Assembly (NCBI RefSeq): GCF_001641635.1
Contig: NZ_LUUB01000078.1
Location: 118,138 to 182,137, forward strand
DNA length: 64,000 nucleotides
Direction: 5' to 3'
From: Bradyrhizobium centrolobii
Lineage (GTDB): Bacteria; Pseudomonadota; Alphaproteobacteria; Rhizobiales; Xanthobacteraceae
The notes under the pieces were generated by a model that was given only the letters and a program-made list of their open reading frames with translations, did not search any database and was not told where the DNA came from. This document shows, piece by piece, positions 60,945 to 64,000 of the stretch. Within the stretch, counting starts at the first letter, position 1. The number at the start of each line of letters is the position of its first letter. The position numbers and the translations under genes were made by a program.

Positions 60945-61751
60945 TCACTCCTTGGCGTTGGCGGCGTCGACGGCGCGCCGCGTCAGCACCCCGATGAGAT
61001 GCGCGCGGTATTCGGCGCTGCCGTGGATGTCGCTGTTCAGGCCTTCCGCCGGCACGTCGATGCCGTCCAGCACCTTCGAGGAGAAGCGCTTCTTCAGGGC
61101 CTCCTCGAACGCGGTGACGCGGAACACGCCTTCGGAGCCTGCGCCGGTCACGGCGACCCGCACGTCCGACGGACGGCGGGCGACGAACACGCCCACCAAC
61201 GCATAGCGCGAGGCCTGGTTGCGGAATTTGACGTAGGCCGCCTTCTTCGGCACCGGGAACATCACCTTTGTGATGATCTCGTCGGCTTCCAGCGCGGTCG
61301 AGAACAGGCCCTGGAAATACTCTTCCGCCTTGAGGCGGCGCTTGTTGGTGACGATGGTCGCGCCGAGCGCGAGCACCGCGGCCGGATAGTCCGCGGTCGG
61401 GTCGTTGTTGGCGAGCGAGCCGCCGATCGTGCCCTTGTGTCGCACGGCCGGATCGCCGATTCCGCCGGCAAGGCTCGCAAGCGCCGGGATCGCCTCGCCG
61501 ACAATGGGGGAGCTCGCGACGTCGGCATGCTTGGCGGTGGCGCCGATCACAAGCGAGCGGCCCTTCATCTCGATCGTGTCGAGCCCCTCGATGTGGGAAA
61601 GATCGACCAGATGCGGCGGGCTCGCGAGCCGCTGCTTCATGACGGGAATCAGGGTGTGGCCGCCGGCGATCAACTTGGCGTCTTCGTTCTTCACCAGGAG
61701 ATTGGCCGCCTGCCGCACGGTGCCGGGACGATGATATTTGAATTCGTACAT
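60945..61751 (-). CDS. coxM: FAD-binding medium subunit of a xanthine dehydrogenase/CO dehydrogenase-type enzyme (CoxM)
   Basis: A 268-residue FAD subunit of the molybdenum hydroxylase family. AGGHTLIPVMK (29-39) and TIGGSLANNDPTADYP (108-123) are the two FAD-binding motifs of CoxM. The C-terminal helical domain closes the fold. It accepts electrons from the CoxS iron-sulphur subunit. Encoded 39 nt after coxS. Confidence 0.93.
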   Translation of the reverse strand: MYEFKYHRPGTVRQAANLLVKNEDAKLIAGGHTLIPVMKQRLASPPHLVDLSHIEGLDTIEMKGRSLVIGATAKHADVASSPIVGEAIPALASLAGGIGDPAVRHKGTIGGSLANNDPTADYPAAVLALGATIVTNKRRLKAEEYFQGLFSTALEADEIITKVMFPVPKKAAYVKFRNQASRYALVGVFVARRPSDVRVAVTGAGSEGVFRVTAFEEALKKRFSSKVLDGIDVPAEGLNSDIHGSAEYRAHLIGVLTRRAVDAANAKE

Positions 61752-61790
61752 CTGAATGTCCTGATCGCGAAATACGCGGGAGAATCGGTG

Positions 61791-62276
<486 letters not shown>

Positions 62277-62411
62277 AAGCACTCTCTATCAGCGCCCCGA
62301 CGGGTCCCGTCGAAGCGGTTCTTATAATTATTCCAACCCATCATATGGGCCATTATGCCCCGGGGCAACATCACCCGGGACGCAAGGCGCCATGACGAAA
62401 CGCGAGGGCCT

Positions 62412-62858
62412 TTAGCCCTGTACCGCCTTGGCGAAATTCGCGAAAAATTCGTCGGCCAGTTTCTTGGCGGCGCCGTTGATCAGGCGCTGGCCGAGCTGCG
62501 CCAACTTGCCGCCGATCTGCGCCTCGACGTCATAAGACAGCAGCGTGCCACCGTCCTTCTCGGAGAGCTTGACCGCTGCGCCGCCCTTGGCGAAGCCGGC
62601 CACCCCGCCCTCACCCTCGCCGGAGATCTTGTATCCGTTCGGCGGGTCGAGATCGCTGAGCATGACCTTGCCCTTGAAGCGCGCCGACACCGGGCCGACC
62701 TTCATCTTGGCCACCGCACGAAAACCGCCGTCGTCGGTTTTCTCCATCTCCTCGCAGCCGGGGATGCAGGCCTTCAGCACCTCGGGATCGTTGAGCTTGG
62801 CCCACACGGCATCGCGCGATGCCGCAAGCTGGACTTCGCCGTTCATTGTCATGGCCAT
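62412..62858 (-). CDS. coxG: CoxG family SRPBCC protein
   Basis: A 148-residue START-like protein of the CoxG family: VQLAASRDAVWAKLNDPEVLKACIPGCEEMEK is its opening, with SYDVEAQIGGKLAQLGQRLI conserved later. CoxG proteins are thought to attach the enzyme to the membrane or support maturation. CGGGAGGCGCC before ATG 62858 is a strong ribosome site and rules out the longer in-frame start. First gene of the minus-strand cluster, 135 nt from coxS. Confidence 0.9.
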   Translation of the reverse strand: MAMTMNGEVQLAASRDAVWAKLNDPEVLKACIPGCEEMEKTDDGGFRAVAKMKVGPVSARFKGKVMLSDLDPPNGYKISGEGEGGVAGFAKGGAAVKLSEKDGGTLLSYDVEAQIGGKLAQLGQRLINGAAKKLADEFFANFAKAVQG

Positions 62859-63028
62859 GGGGCGCCTCCCGGGATCGCGAATTGTAACGCTGTTCAAGTA
62901 ACGCACGGAGGCCGCAAAGGAAAGGGCGGCGCCCGGTCACGTGCAATGCATATTAGCAACCGCAAAAAGCTTGCGCGAACGGTTTTGGATTGGCAGACGC
63001 GGGCCATGGTGGTTAGGTCCCGCGCAAC

Positions 63029-64000
63029 ATGAGCACATCCCTCTCCCCCCTGCTCGCGCCGATGCTGTCGAGCGCCGCCATGCGCGCCGCCTGCGACGAT
63101 CGGTCTACCCTGCAGAACATGCTCGATTTCGAGGCAGCTCTGGCGCGCGCCGAAGCCGCCACGGGCGTGATTCCCGAGGCCGCCGTGGCCTCGATCGAAG
63201 CCGCCTGCAAGGCTGATTCCTTCGACCTCGCGGCGCTGGCGGAGGCCGCGACAAGGTCCGGGAATCTGGCGATTCCCCTGGTCAAGACGCTGACCGCCAA
63301 TGTCGCCAGGGCGGACAGCGAAGCCGCGCGCTACGTGCATTGGGGCGCGACCAGCCAGGACGTCATCGACACCGCCACAATGCTTACGCTTCGCGCCGGC
63401 ATCGATGCGCTGGACATCGACCTCAGCCGCGCCATCAAGGGTTTTGCCGCGCTGGCGCGGGCCCATCGCAACACCGCCATGGTGGCGCGGACCTGGCTCC
63501 AGCACGCGCTGCCCATGCCGTTCGGACTGAAAGCCGCCGAGTATGCCGCAAGCCTCGCCCGCGCGCGCTGCCGCCTGCGGCGCCTTCGCCGCGAGGGTCT
63601 CGCGCTGCAATTCGGCGGCGCCGCCGGCACGCTGGCAGCCCTCGGCGACAAGGGCCTCGCCGTTGCCGAATGGCTCGCGCAGGAGCTCGATCTTCCTCTG
63701 CCCGAAGCCCCCTGGCACACCCATCGCGACCGGATCGCGGAGGCTGCATCGAGTTTTGCGATTCTCGCGGGAAGCTGCGGCAAGATCGCCCGCGACGTCT
63801 CGCTGATGATGCAGACCGATGTCGCCGAAGCCTTCGAGCCCGCCGGCGAAGGCCGCGGCGGCTCCTCCACCATGCCGCACAAGCGCAACCCGGTCGCGGC
63901 CGCAAGCGCGCTGGGAGCCGCGACCATGGCGCCGCAGCTCGCAGCGACAATCTTTGCCGCGCAGGTGCAGGACCACGAGCGCAGCGCGGGCCCCTGGCAC
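63029..64000 (+). CDS. pcaB: 3-carboxy-cis,cis-muconate cycloisomerase, 5' part
   Basis: From ATG 63029 the frame is open to the window end (324 codons), so the C-terminus is missing. LVKTLTANVARADSEAARYVHWGATSQDVIDTATML and GRGGSSTMPHKRNPVAA are the substrate-binding segments of the fumarase/aspartase superfamily, and the overall sequence matches PcaB. It converts carboxymuconate to carboxymuconolactone in the protocatechuate branch of the beta-ketoadipate pathway. It is divergent from coxG with a 170-nt region between them in which I see no clear operator. Confidence 0.92.
   Translation, partial: MSTSLSPLLAPMLSSAAMRAACDDRSTLQNMLDFEAALARAEAATGVIPEAAVASIEAACKADSFDLAALAEAATRSGNLAIPLVKTLTANVARADSEAARYVHWGATSQDVIDTATMLTLRAGIDALDIDLSRAIKGFAALARAHRNTAMVARTWLQHALPMPFGLKAAEYAASLARARCRLRRLRREGLALQFGGAAGTLAALGDKGLAVAEWLAQELDLPLPEAPWHTHRDRIAEAASSFAILAGSCGKIARDVSLMMQTDVAEAFEPAGEGRGGSSTMPHKRNPVAAASALGAATMAPQLAATIFAAQVQDHERSAGPWH

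Noticed and set aside
62894..64000. A minus-strand frame open to the window edge
   Set aside because: Antisense to pcaB, whose plus-strand frame is open to the end and carries the GSSTMPHKRNP signature.

Overview
The window is high-GC (roughly 65 %) alphaproteobacterial chromosome and most likely comes from Bradyrhizobium or a close relative in the Nitrobacteraceae. Four things point there: a CIRCE-controlled groESL operon, a cox-type molybdenum hydroxylase cluster, a pcaB gene, and the very dense intergenic palindromic repeats of the kinds beginning GTCATTCCGGGGC, CGTCATTGCGAGCG and CGTAGGGTGGG. I see no rRNA, tRNA, CRISPR array, prophage or classical IS element. Genus assignment is inference from gene content and repeats only.

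Layout. 1-9 kb: a plus-strand peptide/amide utilisation block, with the end of an M20 peptidase, two Dpp/Opp-type permeases, a two-NBD ATPase, an M81 (MlrC-like) peptidase, an M20 amidohydrolase and an amidase. A sigma-54-like -24/-12 promoter lies ahead of the first permease. 9-17.5 kb: enoyl-CoA hydratase, a NIT-domain chemoreceptor, quinone oxidoreductase, DsbA-like isomerase, a MetE-type methyltransferase, xanthine phosphoribosyltransferase and a CinA N-domain protein. 17.7-22.1 kb: the Anbu proteasome-homologue operon (ATP-grasp, alpha-E, transglutaminase, Anbu), again behind a sigma-54-like element. 22-31 kb: SDR, MFS and CNT transporters, a cupin with a histone-H1-like tail, usg, groES-groEL, a GIY-YIG nuclease gene enclosed in 41-bp inverted repeats, and signal peptidase I.

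31-47 kb: LysR with isochorismatase/GST, a Tlde1-like envelope protein behind a CtrA box, a FecR-domain protein with a CHASE2 cyclase, a GT2-GtrA fusion with an ArnT-like transferase, DUF72/DUF488, PhzF, and a GntR-MFS-amidohydrolase operon with an operator over the regulator's start codon. 47-56 kb: a frameshifted membrane adenylyl cyclase, a TetR/HlyD/ABC-2 export operon, an ArsR-SRPBCC pair with two tandem operators, GFA and zinc ADH genes, DUF2000 and DUF4189. 56-63 kb: a minus-strand cox-like cluster (coxG, S, M, D, E, two XdhC pieces, a molybdenum-cofactor cytidylyltransferase-like protein) with no large subunit. The window ends inside pcaB.

The most interesting signal is the 396-bp element at 29742-30137. 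It encodes only a GIY-YIG nuclease, and its 41-bp ends are the same sequence as the arms of about a dozen short inverted repeats scattered through the window. It looks like the full-length parent of a REPIN/MITE-like family, with a GIY-YIG protein in place of the usual RAYT transposase. Other leads are the missing CoxL, the sigma-54 element ahead of the Anbu operon, a glutathione-transferase stub cut off next to a repeat, and several clean operators.
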